Assembly (NCBI GenBank): GCA_038239345.1 | Contig: JBBSEX010000012.1 | Location: 1 to 64,000 of the forward strand | Origin: JBBSEX01 sp038239345 | Lineage (GTDB): Bacteria; Acidobacteriota; Terriglobia; Bryobacterales; Bryobacteraceae | DNA: 64,000 nt | Direction: 5' to 3' | In this document: in pieces, positions 1 through 10,084 of the stretch | How positions within the stretch are numbered: position 1 is the first letter of the stretch | How the letters are laid out: every line of letters starts with the position of its first letter | Notes under the pieces: model-generated | Seen by the model: only the letters and a program-made list of their open reading frames with translations | Told to the model about the DNA's origin: nothing | Databases searched by the model: none | Made by a program: the position numbers and the translations under genes

Positions 1-1184
<1,184 letters not shown>

Positions 1185-1203
1185 TTGTCTTCTCGCTCTC
1201 TAT

Positions 1204-3294
1204 CTAATTGGTGACTTTCCCTTGAACTTTGCTTACGATCTCTTCGGCGATATTCTTGGGGACTTCTTCGTATTGGCCGAAATGCATCGTAAAACTGCCG
1301 CGTCCCTGGGTGCGGGAACGAAGCTCCGTAGCATAACCAAACATTTCCGACAGCGGAACCATTGCCTTAATCAACTGCGTGGTGCCGCGAATTTCCGTAC
1401 CTTCCAACCGGCCGCGCCGGGAGATCAAATCGCCGTTAACGGGTCCCATGTACTCATCGGGAACCACAACTTCCACTCGCATGACGGGCTCAAGCAGAAC
1501 CGCTTTCGCTCGCCGGCAGGCTTCCTTGACACAAATGGAACTGCAAATCTTGAAAGCCATTTCCGATGAATCGACATCGTGATAATCGCCGTCAATCGCC
1601 GAGACCTCGACATCCACCAGCTGATACCCAGCCAGAACGCCACCCTCCAGCGCTTCCACTACACCCTTTTGAATCGCCGGAATGAATTCCTTCGGCACAC
1701 TGCCGCCGGTGATGTCATTTTCAAAGGAGTAGCCCTTGCCGGCATTGGGCGCAACGCGGAGTTTCACCTTCGCATATTGGCCGCTACCACCGGTTTGCTT
1801 CTTGTGCGTATATTCGTATTCCGCTGTATTGCGAATCGTCTCGCGATAGGCAACTTGCGGCTTGCCGACGTTTGCCGCGACGCCGAATTCCCGCATCATC
1901 CGGTCGACGATAATTTCCAGGTGCAATTCACCCATGCCGGCCAGAATCGTCTGCCCCGTTTCCTGATCGGTGGAGACATGTAGCGTCGGATCTTCCTGGG
2001 CCAGCTTTTGAATCGCCATGCCCAGCTTTTCCTGATCGACCTTGGTTTTGGGCTCGATCGCCAGCTGAATCACGGGCGCCGGGAAATCGATCGATTCGAG
2101 CAGCACGGGATGCTTTTCGTCACAAATCGTATCGCCCGTAACAACAGTTTTCAAACCCACGGCGGCCACAATATCGCCCGCCAGCACGTCCTGCACGTCT
2201 TCGCGTTTGTTAGCGTGCATTTTCACCAGACGGCCAATGCGCTCCCGGCGGCCTTTCGTGACGCTATAGACGGACTCGCCACTGTTCAGCTTTCCCGAAT
2301 AAACGCGAATGAACGCCAGTTGCCCGACGAACGGATCGGTCATGATCTTAAAGACCAGTGCCGAGAAAGGTTCGTCATCGGAAACGGCGCGGGTGATGAT
2401 CTTTTCCTTATCGTCGATATCATGACCCTGCATGGGTGGAATGTCGAGCGGCGAAGGCAGATAATCGACAACCGCATCGAGCATATTCTGAACGCCCTTG
2501 TTTTTAAAGGACGATCCACAAACCACCGGAAATATCTTCAGCGCGATGGTCGCTTTCCGAATCGCGGCTTGCAGCTCTTCACTGGTAACCGGAAGCCCTT
2601 CGACGAACTTTTCAAACAACTTGTCGTCCACTTCGGAAACCGCTTCCACCAGCTTGTCGCGATATTCCTGGGCCAGCTCTTTCAGATCTTCGGGGATTTC
2701 CACGTCGTCGTACTTCGCGCCCAGCGTTTCATCGCGCCACAAACGCGCGGTCATCGTAACCAGATCCACCACGCCCTTAAACCGCTCTTCGGCCCCAACC
2801 GGGATTTGGATCGCCACGGGGCGGGCATTCAGACGATCGACAATGGTTTGAATCGAATGAAAGAAGTCGGCGCCAACGCGGTCCATCTTATTGATGAAGC
2901 AAATACGCGGTACGCCATACTTATCGGCTTGCCGCCACACTGTCTCGGTTTGTGGCTGCACACCGGCGACGGCGTCGAATACCGCCACCGCGCCATCCAA
3001 AACACGTAAACTACGCTCCACTTCCGCTGTAAAATCCACGTGCCCGGGCGTATCGATAATGTTGATGGTGACGTCGCGCCACTGGCAGGTCGTTGCCGCC
3101 GAGGTGATAGTGATTCCCCGTTCCTGCTCCTGCGCCATCCAGTCCATCGTCGCCGTACCCTCATGCACTTCGCCAATCTTATGAGTCCGGCCGGTGTAAT
3201 AGAGAATGCGCTCGGTGGTGGTCGTTTTACCAGCATCGATGTGCGCCATGATGCCGATATTTCTCATCTTCTCTAACGGTACTGTGCGTGGCAT
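1204..3294 (-). CDS. fusA: Elongation factor G
   Basis: Translocation GTPase of 696 residues, the normal length for bacterial EF-G. The start MPRTVPLEKMRNIGIMAHID leads into the P-loop AHIDAGKTT, followed by RGITI, DTPGHVD and NKMDRVG, and then domains II-V, including the domain IV region around GGSVPKEFIPA. It lies between rpsG and tuf in the classical str order rpsL-rpsG-fusA-tuf. No strong Shine-Dalgarno is visible before the ATG, so translation may be coupled to rpsG, which ends 38 nt upstream. No sign of a second or specialised EF-G form. Confidence 0.98.
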   Translation of the reverse strand: MPRTVPLEKMRNIGIMAHIDAGKTTTTERILYYTGRTHKIGEVHEGTATMDWMAQEQERGITITSAATTCQWRDVTINIIDTPGHVDFTAEVERSLRVLDGAVAVFDAVAGVQPQTETVWRQADKYGVPRICFINKMDRVGADFFHSIQTIVDRLNARPVAIQIPVGAEERFKGVVDLVTMTARLWRDETLGAKYDDVEIPEDLKELAQEYRDKLVEAVSEVDDKLFEKFVEGLPVTSEELQAAIRKATIALKIFPVVCGSSFKNKGVQNMLDAVVDYLPSPLDIPPMQGHDIDDKEKIITRAVSDDEPFSALVFKIMTDPFVGQLAFIRVYSGKLNSGESVYSVTKGRRERIGRLVKMHANKREDVQDVLAGDIVAAVGLKTVVTGDTICDEKHPVLLESIDFPAPVIQLAIEPKTKVDQEKLGMAIQKLAQEDPTLHVSTDQETGQTILAGMGELHLEIIVDRMMREFGVAANVGKPQVAYRETIRNTAEYEYTHKKQTGGSGQYAKVKLRVAPNAGKGYSFENDITGGSVPKEFIPAIQKGVVEALEGGVLAGYQLVDVEVSAIDGDYHDVDSSEMAFKICSSICVKEACRRAKAVLLEPVMRVEVVVPDEYMGPVNGDLISRRGRLEGTEIRGTTQLIKAMVPLSEMFGYATELRSRTQGRGSFTMHFGQYEEVPKNIAEEIVSKVQGKVTN

Positions 3295-3332
3295 AAAATT
3301 CAGCGGTTAGCGGTCTAATTAACGGCCAGTCC

Positions 3333-3803
3333 CTACCACCGATAGTGGGCGAAAGCTTTGTTGGCTTCGGCCATACGGTGAACGTCATCCTTTTTCTTCA
3401 CGGCGCCGCCGCGGGAATTGGCAGCGTCGGATAGCTCATTGGCGAGCTTTTCCGGCATACTCTTCTCGGGGCGCGTGCGGGCATTGATAATGATCCAGCG
3501 AATCGCCAAACTGGTCCGGCGATTTTGCGGAACTTCCACCGGCACCTGATAATTCGCCCCGCCGACACGTCGTGTCTTTACTTCCAATAGCGGTTTGCAA
3601 TTCTCGACGGCTTTCTTAAACAACTTCAGCGGATCATCCCCACTACGCTCGCGGATCTTATCCATGGCGGTGTAGAAAATTCCCTGCGAAGTCATCTTCT
3701 TGCCGTCCCACATCATCGAATTGACGAATTTCTCCGCCAGCGTCGAATTGTAGACCGGATCCGGCAGAATTTCTCGATTTTCAGCTCTTCGTCTGCGTGG
3801 CAT
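3333..3803 (-). CDS. rpsG: 30S ribosomal protein S7
   Basis: S7 nucleates assembly of the 30S head and binds the 3' domain of 16S rRNA. The 156-residue product has the typical length and signatures: MPRRRRAENREILPDPVYNS at the N-terminus, a central NRRTSLAIRWII and a C-terminal DDVHRMAEANKAFAHYRW. It starts 15 nt after the rpsL stop, with GGAAAG just upstream as a modest Shine-Dalgarno. In many bacteria S7 represses its own operon by binding the mRNA; no such structure was resolved here. Confidence 0.98.
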   Translation of the reverse strand: MPRRRRAENREILPDPVYNSTLAEKFVNSMMWDGKKMTSQGIFYTAMDKIRERSGDDPLKLFKKAVENCKPLLEVKTRRVGGANYQVPVEVPQNRRTSLAIRWIIINARTRPEKSMPEKLANELSDAANSRGGAVKKKDDVHRMAEANKAFAHYRW

Positions 3804-3818
3804 ATTTCTTTCCGAGCC

Positions 3819-4202
3819 CTATTTCGCCGCGGTTTTTGGCCGCTTCGCCCCATACTTCGATCGTGACTGTTTTCGATCGCTGACACCTGCCGTATCCAGC
3901 GTTCCACGGACGACGTGGTAGCGCACACCTGGCAGATCCTTCACGCGGCCGCCGCGAATCAACACAATGGAGTGCTCCTGCAGATTGTGGCCGACGCCTG
4001 GAATGTAGGTTGTAACTTCAATTCCATTCGTCAACCGCACGCGGGCTACTTTGCGCAGCGCTGAATTCGGCTTCTTCGGGGTCGTCGTATACACGCGAGT
4101 GCATACGCCGCGCTTCTGCGGACAAGCCTGCAATGCAGGACTCGCCGTCTTATACCGTGGCGGTTTACGCCCTTTTCGCACGAGTTGGTTAAACGTCGGC
4201 AC
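3819..4202 (-). CDS. rpsL: 30S ribosomal protein S12 (GTG start)
   Basis: Decoding-centre protein S12. An ATG exists upstream at 4226, but it would add eight residues foreign to S12. The GTG at 4202-4200 gives (V/M)PTFNQLVRKGRKPPRY, matching the universal S12 N-terminus, and has AGAGG six bases upstream. That makes a 127-residue protein, close to the family norm. TTTPKKPNSALRKVARVRL and GGRVKDLPGVRYH are intact, including the lysines that are mutated in streptomycin-resistant strains, so the sequence is of the sensitive type. First gene of the str operon. Confidence 0.96.
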   Translation of the reverse strand: MPTFNQLVRKGRKPPRYKTASPALQACPQKRGVCTRVYTTTPKKPNSALRKVARVRLTNGIEVTTYIPGVGHNLQEHSIVLIRGGRVKDLPGVRYHVVRGTLDTAGVSDRKQSRSKYGAKRPKTAAK

Positions 4203-4484
4203 GAATTTCCTCTCTAGAATCTTCAACGACTACAATCAGGGGTTAATCGCCAGCACAAGCCGGATTATGAAACAAGATCGATCAACGGGTAACTACTCGA
4301 ACGGGTAAATACACGAAAGATGGCCAAATTCGCCACTTCCACTTGCGAGGGTAACTACTTCGGGCTAGTCCTTGCTCCGAACCGGCGTAGAATCCGTCAG
4401 AACAGCGGGACTGGCCCCCGGCCGGACTTCTTAACAAAGAAGGGGTAGCACGGGAGCAGAAGAATCAACTCGCCAAACTTTTAT
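4203..4484 (-). other. str operon leader (untranslated, about 275 nt)
   Basis: No credible gene is present. If the promoter at 4485-4513 is used, this is the 5' leader of rpsL. On the minus strand the 11-mer AGTAGTTACCC occurs twice, about 65 nt apart, and there is a G/C-rich stretch near 4405-4425. A role in ribosomal-protein autoregulation is possible but no defined structure could be drawn by eye. Confidence 0.4.
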
Positions 4485-4513
4485 AGAATAACGAAATGAC
4501 GACCGGGTGTCAA
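4485..4513 (-). promoter_or_regulatory. Sigma-70 promoter of the str operon
   Basis: Read on the minus strand, a perfect -35 TTGACA (4513-4508) is followed by a 17-nt spacer and -10 TATTCT (4490-4485). Transcription should start near 4478, about 275 nt before the rpsL GTG. A weaker second candidate lies downstream: TTACCC (4292-4287), 17 nt, CATAAT (4269-4264). Both are pattern matches; the first is the most consensus-like promoter noticed in the window. Confidence 0.75.
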
Positions 4514-4615
4514 GCCAAGCAGTGGTGAGGTGGTGGGTCAGTTTGAAGTTTGTCTGGCTGCACTTGCTGCCAAACCATTGGACGATTGAATTGTAATGGA
4601 GGCGCCACGAATTCG

Positions 4616-5124
4616 TTGCTGGTTATTACGGGAGGAATGGGGGGCGGGCAAGACGAGCATCTTGGCCGACGCGTCGGACATCCTTGCACTGCGCCACATT
4701 ACCCACGCGGCGATTGACGTGGATGCCCTCGGACTGGGTTTTCTCCCGTCAGCCGCAACCACCGATGGCGCGATGTACAACAATCTTCGATCAGTCTGCG
4801 GGAATTATGCTGCGTTTGGAGTTGAGCGATTTCTGCTGGCGCGCGCGATAGAAAATCACGCACAACTGGACCTCTGTCGTGAGATTATTTCAGCCAAAGA
4901 TACTGTTGTCTGCCGTCTCATCGCCAGCCTTGAAACGATGCGCCGGCGGGTACAAATGCGCGAAACGGGTATTTCGCAGGGGGAGTACGTCACTCGCGTT
5001 AGCGAAGTTGAACGTCATTCTGGACCGTGCGCGATTGGAGCATTTTACCGTCACGAATGAGAATCGTTCGTTAAACGATGTTGCGCTTGAAATGCTTGTC
5101 AAAGCTGGATGGATTTCAAACTGA
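4616..5124 (+). pseudogene. P-loop nucleotide-binding protein broken by two frameshifts
   Basis: No single frame encodes the protein, but three frames read in turn do. The frame entering from 4616 gives LLVITGGMG. A six-G run (4639-4644) with one G too many then shifts the frame. Removing it restores the Walker A motif GGMGAGKT and leads into a long open frame (SILADASDILALRHITHAAI...). Near 5001 an extra A shifts the frame again. Removing it joins EYVTRV to AKLNVILDRARLEHFTVTNE and runs to the TGA at 5124. The product would be about 170 residues, a small P-loop ATPase or kinase-like protein of unknown role. The TTG start is uncertain. Two independent +1 changes suggest real decay, though assembly error in homopolymers cannot be excluded. 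Confidence 0.7.
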
Positions 5125-5177
5125 CCCGCTACCAGTGGTGAGCTCGCGAAGCGGATTGCGAAAGAGAGCGGCTACTT

Positions 5178-5978
5178 CTAGCCGTGCTCGCGCATAAAAA
5201 CCAGATCTATCCATTGCCCGGCGGCAACGTCCAGCGGCAAGCCCGGCTGTAATTCCCCCGTCCTACTTATAGTGTGGGACTGGAAGCCTCGGTCTTTGAA
5301 AAATTGTAGAAGGTCAGCGGGATTGTAGCCCAAATCCGTCATCGCGTCCGGCATATATTCCAAAGCGACCACGCAATCGGGGGACGCCTCCAGGGTCTTC
5401 GACATCCCCCGGCAGACCGCCAATTCATAACCCTGAACGTCGATCTTCACCAGGCGAACGTTCGCCATTGGTTCCGGCTCCAAATATCCGTCGATCGCGA
5501 TCAGCGGAACCTTAATCGATCGGGAACCGGGACGCGACTCGCGGAAGGCATCCGTCAGAACCCGATGATCGCCGTGGTGATCTTCGTTCACCCACAACTC
5601 AATTTCGCCCTCGCCGGCGCCCACGGCGGCTTGCATCGCCCGCACCGCGCCGGCTAATTCACGACGCGCCAGCACTTCCGTCAATAACTGATAGTTCCGC
5701 GGCTCGGGCTCAAAGGCATACACGTGAAACGGCTTCTCAATTGCCCCGGCGAAGAGGACGGAACAGTAGCCGATATTCGCCCCCACGTCGAGGATATGTC
5801 CCCCGCGAAATAACTCCGGATGCTTCTCAATCAAGCCGTGATACGGGTCTTCCAGGTGCCTCTTGTAGAAAAAATAAGAAGATGCGAAAAGCCGCTTGCC
5901 CATCCGCGTATCAAGGAAGCCGGAGCCCCGGACCGCGGAGTACGTTTTAGTCAGCGCGCCGGCCAGAACAAGATTCAC
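5178..5978 (-). CDS. FkbM-family SAM-dependent methyltransferase
   Basis: A 266-residue class I methyltransferase of the FkbM type, a family that O-methylates sugars and other small or polymeric substrates. The SAM-binding motif I is ILDVGANIGY (about residues 62-71). It is followed by an acidic loop (AFEPEPRNYQLL) and the family motif VKIDVQGYE, where the Asp is near the active site. The substrate cannot be told from sequence. It starts 45 bp from the divergent sugar transporter gene at 6024, so the two may share a control region. Family assignment is firm; function in the cell is open (exopolysaccharide or LPS decoration is a guess). Confidence 0.85.
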   Translation of the reverse strand: MNLVLAGALTKTYSAVRGSGFLDTRMGKRLFASSYFFYKRHLEDPYHGLIEKHPELFRGGHILDVGANIGYCSVLFAGAIEKPFHVYAFEPEPRNYQLLTEVLARRELAGAVRAMQAAVGAGEGEIELWVNEDHHGDHRVLTDAFRESRPGSRSIKVPLIAIDGYLEPEPMANVRLVKIDVQGYELAVCRGMSKTLEASPDCVVALEYMPDAMTDLGYNPADLLQFFKDRGFQSHTISRTGELQPGLPLDVAAGQWIDLVFMREHG

Positions 5979-6023
5979 GACGCTGCCGATTATCCCATGA
6001 AGGGAGTATCATAAGCGTTCTCC

Positions 6024-7352
6024 ATGAAGCTAAACGCATACCTGATCAAGAGCACAATCACCGCCGCTTTGGGTGGCCTCCTGTTCGGCTTCGACACGGC
6101 CGTAATCGCCGGAACCACGCAAGCGTTAACCGCCTTATATGGGCTAACGCCTTCGGCACTGGGCCTTACCGTCGCCGCCGCCTTGATCGGCACCATCTTC
6201 GGCGCGATGTTCGCCAGCATTCCCGGCGATAGATACGGACGCCGCGATAGCCTCCGCGGATTGGCGATCCTTTATCTGATATCGGCGATGGGTTGCGCGT
6301 TCGCCTGGGATTGGAATGCGCTGGTGGTCTTTCGGTTCATTGGAGGGCTGGGCATTGGCGGATCCTCCGTTCTGGGTCCGATGTACATCGCCGAAATTGC
6401 CCCGGCCAAATGGCGTGGACGGTTGGTTGGCTGCTTCCAGTTCAATATCGTGTTCGGGATTCTGCTGGCCTACTTCTCGAATTACGTCATTGGAACACTG
6501 GGCCTAGGCGATAACGAATGGCGTTGGAAGCTGGGCATCGCGGCTGTACCGGCGGCATTCTTCTTCGTGGCGCTATTTACCATTCCCCGCAGCCCCCGTT
6601 GGCTGGTACAAAAAGGCCGGATTGCGGAAGCTCGACAAGTATTAACCATGTCCGGCGATCCGGAATTCGAAAAGCACCTGCAAGACATCGTCGCGTCCAT
6701 TCGAACGGATGCCGGCCACGGAGCGCAGCCGTTCTTCTCGCGCAAATACCGTTTCCCCATTTTCCTCGCCGTTTCGATCGGCCTGTTTAATCAGCTATCG
6801 GGAATCAACGCGATTCTTTATTACCTCAACGACATTTTCGCCTTCGCCGGTTACAGCAAGATTTCAGGTGATCTGCAGGCTGTCGCGATCGGCGGCACCA
6901 ACCTTCTGTTTACGATGATCGCCATGTCGGTGATCGATCGCATCGGCCGCAGGACTCTTCTTCTAGTGGGCTCGGTCGGTACGGCGCTATGTCTTGCCGG
7001 TGTCGCGGCGATCTTCTTCACGCATCAGAATCAGGGTCTGCTGGTGTGGCTGCTGGTTGGCTATATAGCCTTTTTCGCCTTCTCCCAGGGAGCCGTGATC
7101 TGGGTTTTCATCAGTGAAGTATTTCCCAATGAGGTACGCGCCAAGGGGCAGAGCCTGGGCAGTCTTTCCCATTGGGTGATGAATGCCCTGATCTCCTGGA
7201 CCTTCCCTTCGATGGCGGCTTCTTCTGGAGCTTATCCGTTCGTATTCTTCTCGCTAATGATGGTATTGCAATTTTTCGTCGTCTATTTTATTTATCCGGA
7301 AACTAGCGGCGTTTCCCTGGAAGATATGCAAAAAAAGCTGGAAACAGCCTGA
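6024..7352 (+). CDS. MFS sugar transporter (sugar-porter family)
   Basis: 442-residue, 12-helix inner-membrane transporter of the sugar-porter (XylE/GLUT-like) branch, probably a proton symporter. Diagnostic motifs are GGLLFGFDTAVI in helix 1, GDRYGRR in the 2-3 loop, PRSPRWLVQKGR before the central loop, QLSGINAILYY in helix 7, the second-half loop IDRIGRR, and the terminal PETSGVSLEDM. The substrate is likely a hexose or pentose but cannot be fixed. It diverges from the FkbM methyltransferase gene. No sugar catabolic gene is adjacent; galK lies 12 kb away in its own operon with a different transporter. Confidence 0.9.
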   Translation: MKLNAYLIKSTITAALGGLLFGFDTAVIAGTTQALTALYGLTPSALGLTVAAALIGTIFGAMFASIPGDRYGRRDSLRGLAILYLISAMGCAFAWDWNALVVFRFIGGLGIGGSSVLGPMYIAEIAPAKWRGRLVGCFQFNIVFGILLAYFSNYVIGTLGLGDNEWRWKLGIAAVPAAFFFVALFTIPRSPRWLVQKGRIAEARQVLTMSGDPEFEKHLQDIVASIRTDAGHGAQPFFSRKYRFPIFLAVSIGLFNQLSGINAILYYLNDIFAFAGYSKISGDLQAVAIGGTNLLFTMIAMSVIDRIGRRTLLLVGSVGTALCLAGVAAIFFTHQNQGLLVWLLVGYIAFFAFSQGAVIWVFISEVFPNEVRAKGQSLGSLSHWVMNALISWTFPSMAASSGAYPFVFFSLMMVLQFFVVYFIYPETSGVSLEDMQKKLETA

Positions 7353-7463
7353 ACATGAGCAGGTTTGTCTTCGTCTTTCCAGAGAAGCGGGTTGAATCCG
7401 GTATGGGGCTCACGCTAACTTGGAAGTATCCACGCCTCTCTGGGCGGCATCTACTGAACTTTG

Positions 7464-9395
7464 ATGCGATGGGAATCGACGAAAGGATCCGCGGTGTCTT
7501 CTCTGGGAGCCACGATCTCGGGAACGTTAAGCGATTCGCGCATCCGCGCCCAACTGGAAAGCATTCTCCGTAGTAGTTCGTTCGCCAATTCCGAACGGGC
7601 CAGCCGATTTCTACGCCATGTCGTCGAAGGCGCCCTGCGCGGGGAAGTGGATCAGCTCAAGGAATCCGTACTCGGCGTGGAGGTTTTTGGGCGTAAACCA
7701 ACCTATGACCCGCGCCTGGACGCAGTCGTTCGCATCGAAGCGGTGAAGCTTCGTGGGCGGTTAAAAGAGTATTACGAAACCGCTGGTCTAAACGATCCCA
7801 TCCAAATCGATCTGCCGAAAGGCGGATACGTCCCCAGTTTTGCCGATCGGGAGCAACGGCCCGCGCCGCCTGAACCCGCGCCTCAGCCGCCACTAAAGAA
7901 ATTGCCGTGGTTTGTTGTGCCGTCTCTGGCAATCGCTCTTTGTATCGCCGCCGCGGGCTCCTTCTGGTATGCCAATTCGCGGCATCGCGTGAAGGCCAAT
8001 CCGCTGGACATATCTTCCATCGCCGTGCTGCCGTTCGTCGATTTGAGCGCTGAGAAAGACCAGGAATATCTCTGCGACGGGATGGCGGAACAGATTATCG
8101 ACTCGCTGACGAAGGTAGGCGGCTTTCGGGTGGTGGCCCGAAGCTCGGCGTTTGCCTTCAAGGGCAAGCAAGTCGACATCCGCGAAATCGGCGCGAAATT
8201 GAATGTTCGGGCGGTGCTGGAGGGTAGCGTCCGGCGCTCTGGTAATCGCCTCCGGGTTACCGCGCAGTTAAATAGCGTCGCCGATGGTTATCATCTTTGG
8301 TCGGAAACTTATGAGCGCGAATTGAAAGACGTCTTCACGCTGCAAGATGAAATCTCACGATCCATTGTCGAAACTCTACAACTAAAGCTGGCTGGAAACG
8401 GCGCGCAGAAGCTATTGGAATCGAAAACAGGCGACATGGATGCCTACACTTTGTACTTGCAGGGTGCATTCCATCATCGCAAGTGGACGGCCGCGGATGA
8501 GATCCAGGCCATCGACTATTTTCGGAGGTCGATCGCCGCCGATCCTAAATACGCCGCTCCATACGCGGGTTTGGCCGACACCTACACATGGATGGCGATG
8601 GTGGGTTCGGGTCCCGCGGATGAAGTGATGCCCAAAGCGCGAACCTACGCTACACAAGCCTTGGCGTTGAGCCCGAAGCAAGCTCCGGCGCATATCTCCC
8701 TGGGTTTTGTGAAGGCTTTTTACGATCACGATTGGGACGGCGCGGCCGCCGAATTTCGTCAAGCTATCCAGTTAAGTCCAGGTAATCCGTTGGCTCACTT
8801 CGGCTATAGCCTGGCTTATTTGACGCCCCTGGGAAGAATGGGAGAGGCGGTTGACGAGATGCGCCTGGCCAACGATCTAGACCCCCTTTCGCCGGCCGAA
8901 CACACCTACCTTGGCATCACCTATTATTTCGGTCGCGAGTACGACGCGGCGATCAAAGAACACAAAGCCGCGTTGGCATTAGACCCGCTGTTCCCAGAAG
9001 CGCTGCACGAGCTCGGCGTTACTTATGGGCAGAAGCGGATGTTCGGCGAAGCAAGCGCGGTGACGGCGAAACTGGCAACCCCGGGGCAAGCCGCCAGTTG
9101 CGGCATGCGCCTCCATGAGGCCACGCTGTTGGCGATGCAGGGAAAAAAGGCGGAAGCGTTGGCGGTAATTCCACCCATCGGACCTCCCTTCGCCAACTAT
9201 GTCCGTCCCACGTCACTGGCCTGTGTCTACGCCGCGCTGCGCGATAAGGAACGGACCCTGGCGGAATTGGAGCGAGCTTATGCCGAGCACGACGGCATGA
9301 TCGCTTTCCTGAAGGTATGGCCGCCTTTCGATTTCCTTCACGATGACCCGCGCTATCAGGCTCTTCTATCCAAAATCGGTTTAACGCGGCAGTAA
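7464..9395 (+). CDS. Membrane-anchored regulator with FlgO-like and TPR domains
   Basis: About 643 residues. Residues 27-127 form a small conserved N-terminal domain (EVFGRKPTYDPRLDAVVRIE...LPKGGYVPSF) shared with the protein at 16523. A Pro-rich linker, a membrane helix (about 150-170), a FlgO/TolB-N-like domain (SIAVLPFVDLSAEKD...GSVRRSGNRLRVTAQL, about 185-305) and several TPR repeats follow. The layout resembles CadC/ToxR-type one-component regulators: cytoplasmic DNA-binding-like domain, one membrane helix, periplasmic sensor. That is inference, since the N-terminal domain shows no obvious OmpR-type winged helix. The start is uncertain: GTG at 7494 has AAGGA six bases upstream and may be the true one. 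Confidence 0.75.
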   Translation: MRWESTKGSAVSSLGATISGTLSDSRIRAQLESILRSSSFANSERASRFLRHVVEGALRGEVDQLKESVLGVEVFGRKPTYDPRLDAVVRIEAVKLRGRLKEYYETAGLNDPIQIDLPKGGYVPSFADREQRPAPPEPAPQPPLKKLPWFVVPSLAIALCIAAAGSFWYANSRHRVKANPLDISSIAVLPFVDLSAEKDQEYLCDGMAEQIIDSLTKVGGFRVVARSSAFAFKGKQVDIREIGAKLNVRAVLEGSVRRSGNRLRVTAQLNSVADGYHLWSETYERELKDVFTLQDEISRSIVETLQLKLAGNGAQKLLESKTGDMDAYTLYLQGAFHHRKWTAADEIQAIDYFRRSIAADPKYAAPYAGLADTYTWMAMVGSGPADEVMPKARTYATQALALSPKQAPAHISLGFVKAFYDHDWDGAAAEFRQAIQLSPGNPLAHFGYSLAYLTPLGRMGEAVDEMRLANDLDPLSPAEHTYLGITYYFGREYDAAIKEHKAALALDPLFPEALHELGVTYGQKRMFGEASAVTAKLATPGQAASCGMRLHEATLLAMQGKKAEALAVIPPIGPPFANYVRPTSLACVYAALRDKERTLAELERAYAEHDGMIAFLKVWPPFDFLHDDPRYQALLSKIGLTRQ

Positions 9396-10007
9396 TCCCC
9401 TTTCCAGACGGCTGGCATCGGAGCGGCGATTCTGCAGGCGATATAAAGTGGCCAGGTTACGGGCCGTTGCATCCACGTGGGCCTGTTCCGAGTTCGCCCG
9501 GCGGATTTTCAGCGCTCGCACATAGAAAAACTCGGCCTCGGGATAGCGGCGCTCCATCTGATAAACCGCCCCAAGGTCATGCAGGATAGTTGCCAGATGC
9601 GCACTCTTCGCCGGCATCGACTTCTCGGCGATGTCCAATGCCCGGGTTAAAGCATGCCGCGAATCGGTGATGCGCCCTTCTTCAAATAAGATCTCGCCGA
9701 GACTGTTCAGCCCAATCGCTACATTCGCGTCTTCCGGCCCGAACACCCGCTCCACCGTACCCAGGGAATCGCGGCTGGCGGCTTCCGCTTTGTTCAGATA
9801 TCCTTCCAGGCGATAGATTCGCGCCAGATCCCGTAGTAACAAAGCGGAACCGAGATCGCCCGGTTGATAGATGCTTAGCGCCGTTCGGCACAGCTTAGCG
9901 GCCTCGGCCAGTTTGTTGTTACCCAGAAGAATTTCCGCTTGGCGATGCACTTCCGTCGCGCTCGCCGTCCACAACAGAGCCATCGATAACCAGATCATGA
10001 TGAGCAA
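9381..10007 (-). CDS. TPR-repeat protein (kinesin-light-chain type), exported
   Basis: 208 residues with an N-terminal hydrophobic stretch ending around TASA, likely a signal peptide. Four or five tetratricopeptide repeats of the TPR_12 type follow, for example VAIGLNSLGEILFEEGRI and LATILHDLGAVYQMERRY. Such repeats mediate protein contacts; the partner is unknown. Its last 15 bases overlap the end of the FlgO/TPR gene on the other strand, so the two genes converge tail to tail. The C-terminus (SDASRLERGLLPR) looks complete. Confidence 0.75.
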   Translation of the reverse strand: MLIMIWLSMALLWTASATEVHRQAEILLGNNKLAEAAKLCRTALSIYQPGDLGSALLLRDLARIYRLEGYLNKAEAASRDSLGTVERVFGPEDANVAIGLNSLGEILFEEGRITDSRHALTRALDIAEKSMPAKSAHLATILHDLGAVYQMERRYPEAEFFYVRALKIRRANSEQAHVDATARNLATLYRLQNRRSDASRLERGLLPR

Positions 10008-10084
10008 GCATGAGGTGGATTTAACGGCGGCGGAAGTTCCCGCAGGGTCGGGTAACGGTTATCGAACCAGCGGAACCTGTTGAT

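Noticed and set aside
2008..3009. 333-codon open frame on the plus strand
   Set aside because: Lies wholly antisense to fusA; translation is His/Arg/Asn-rich with no motif.
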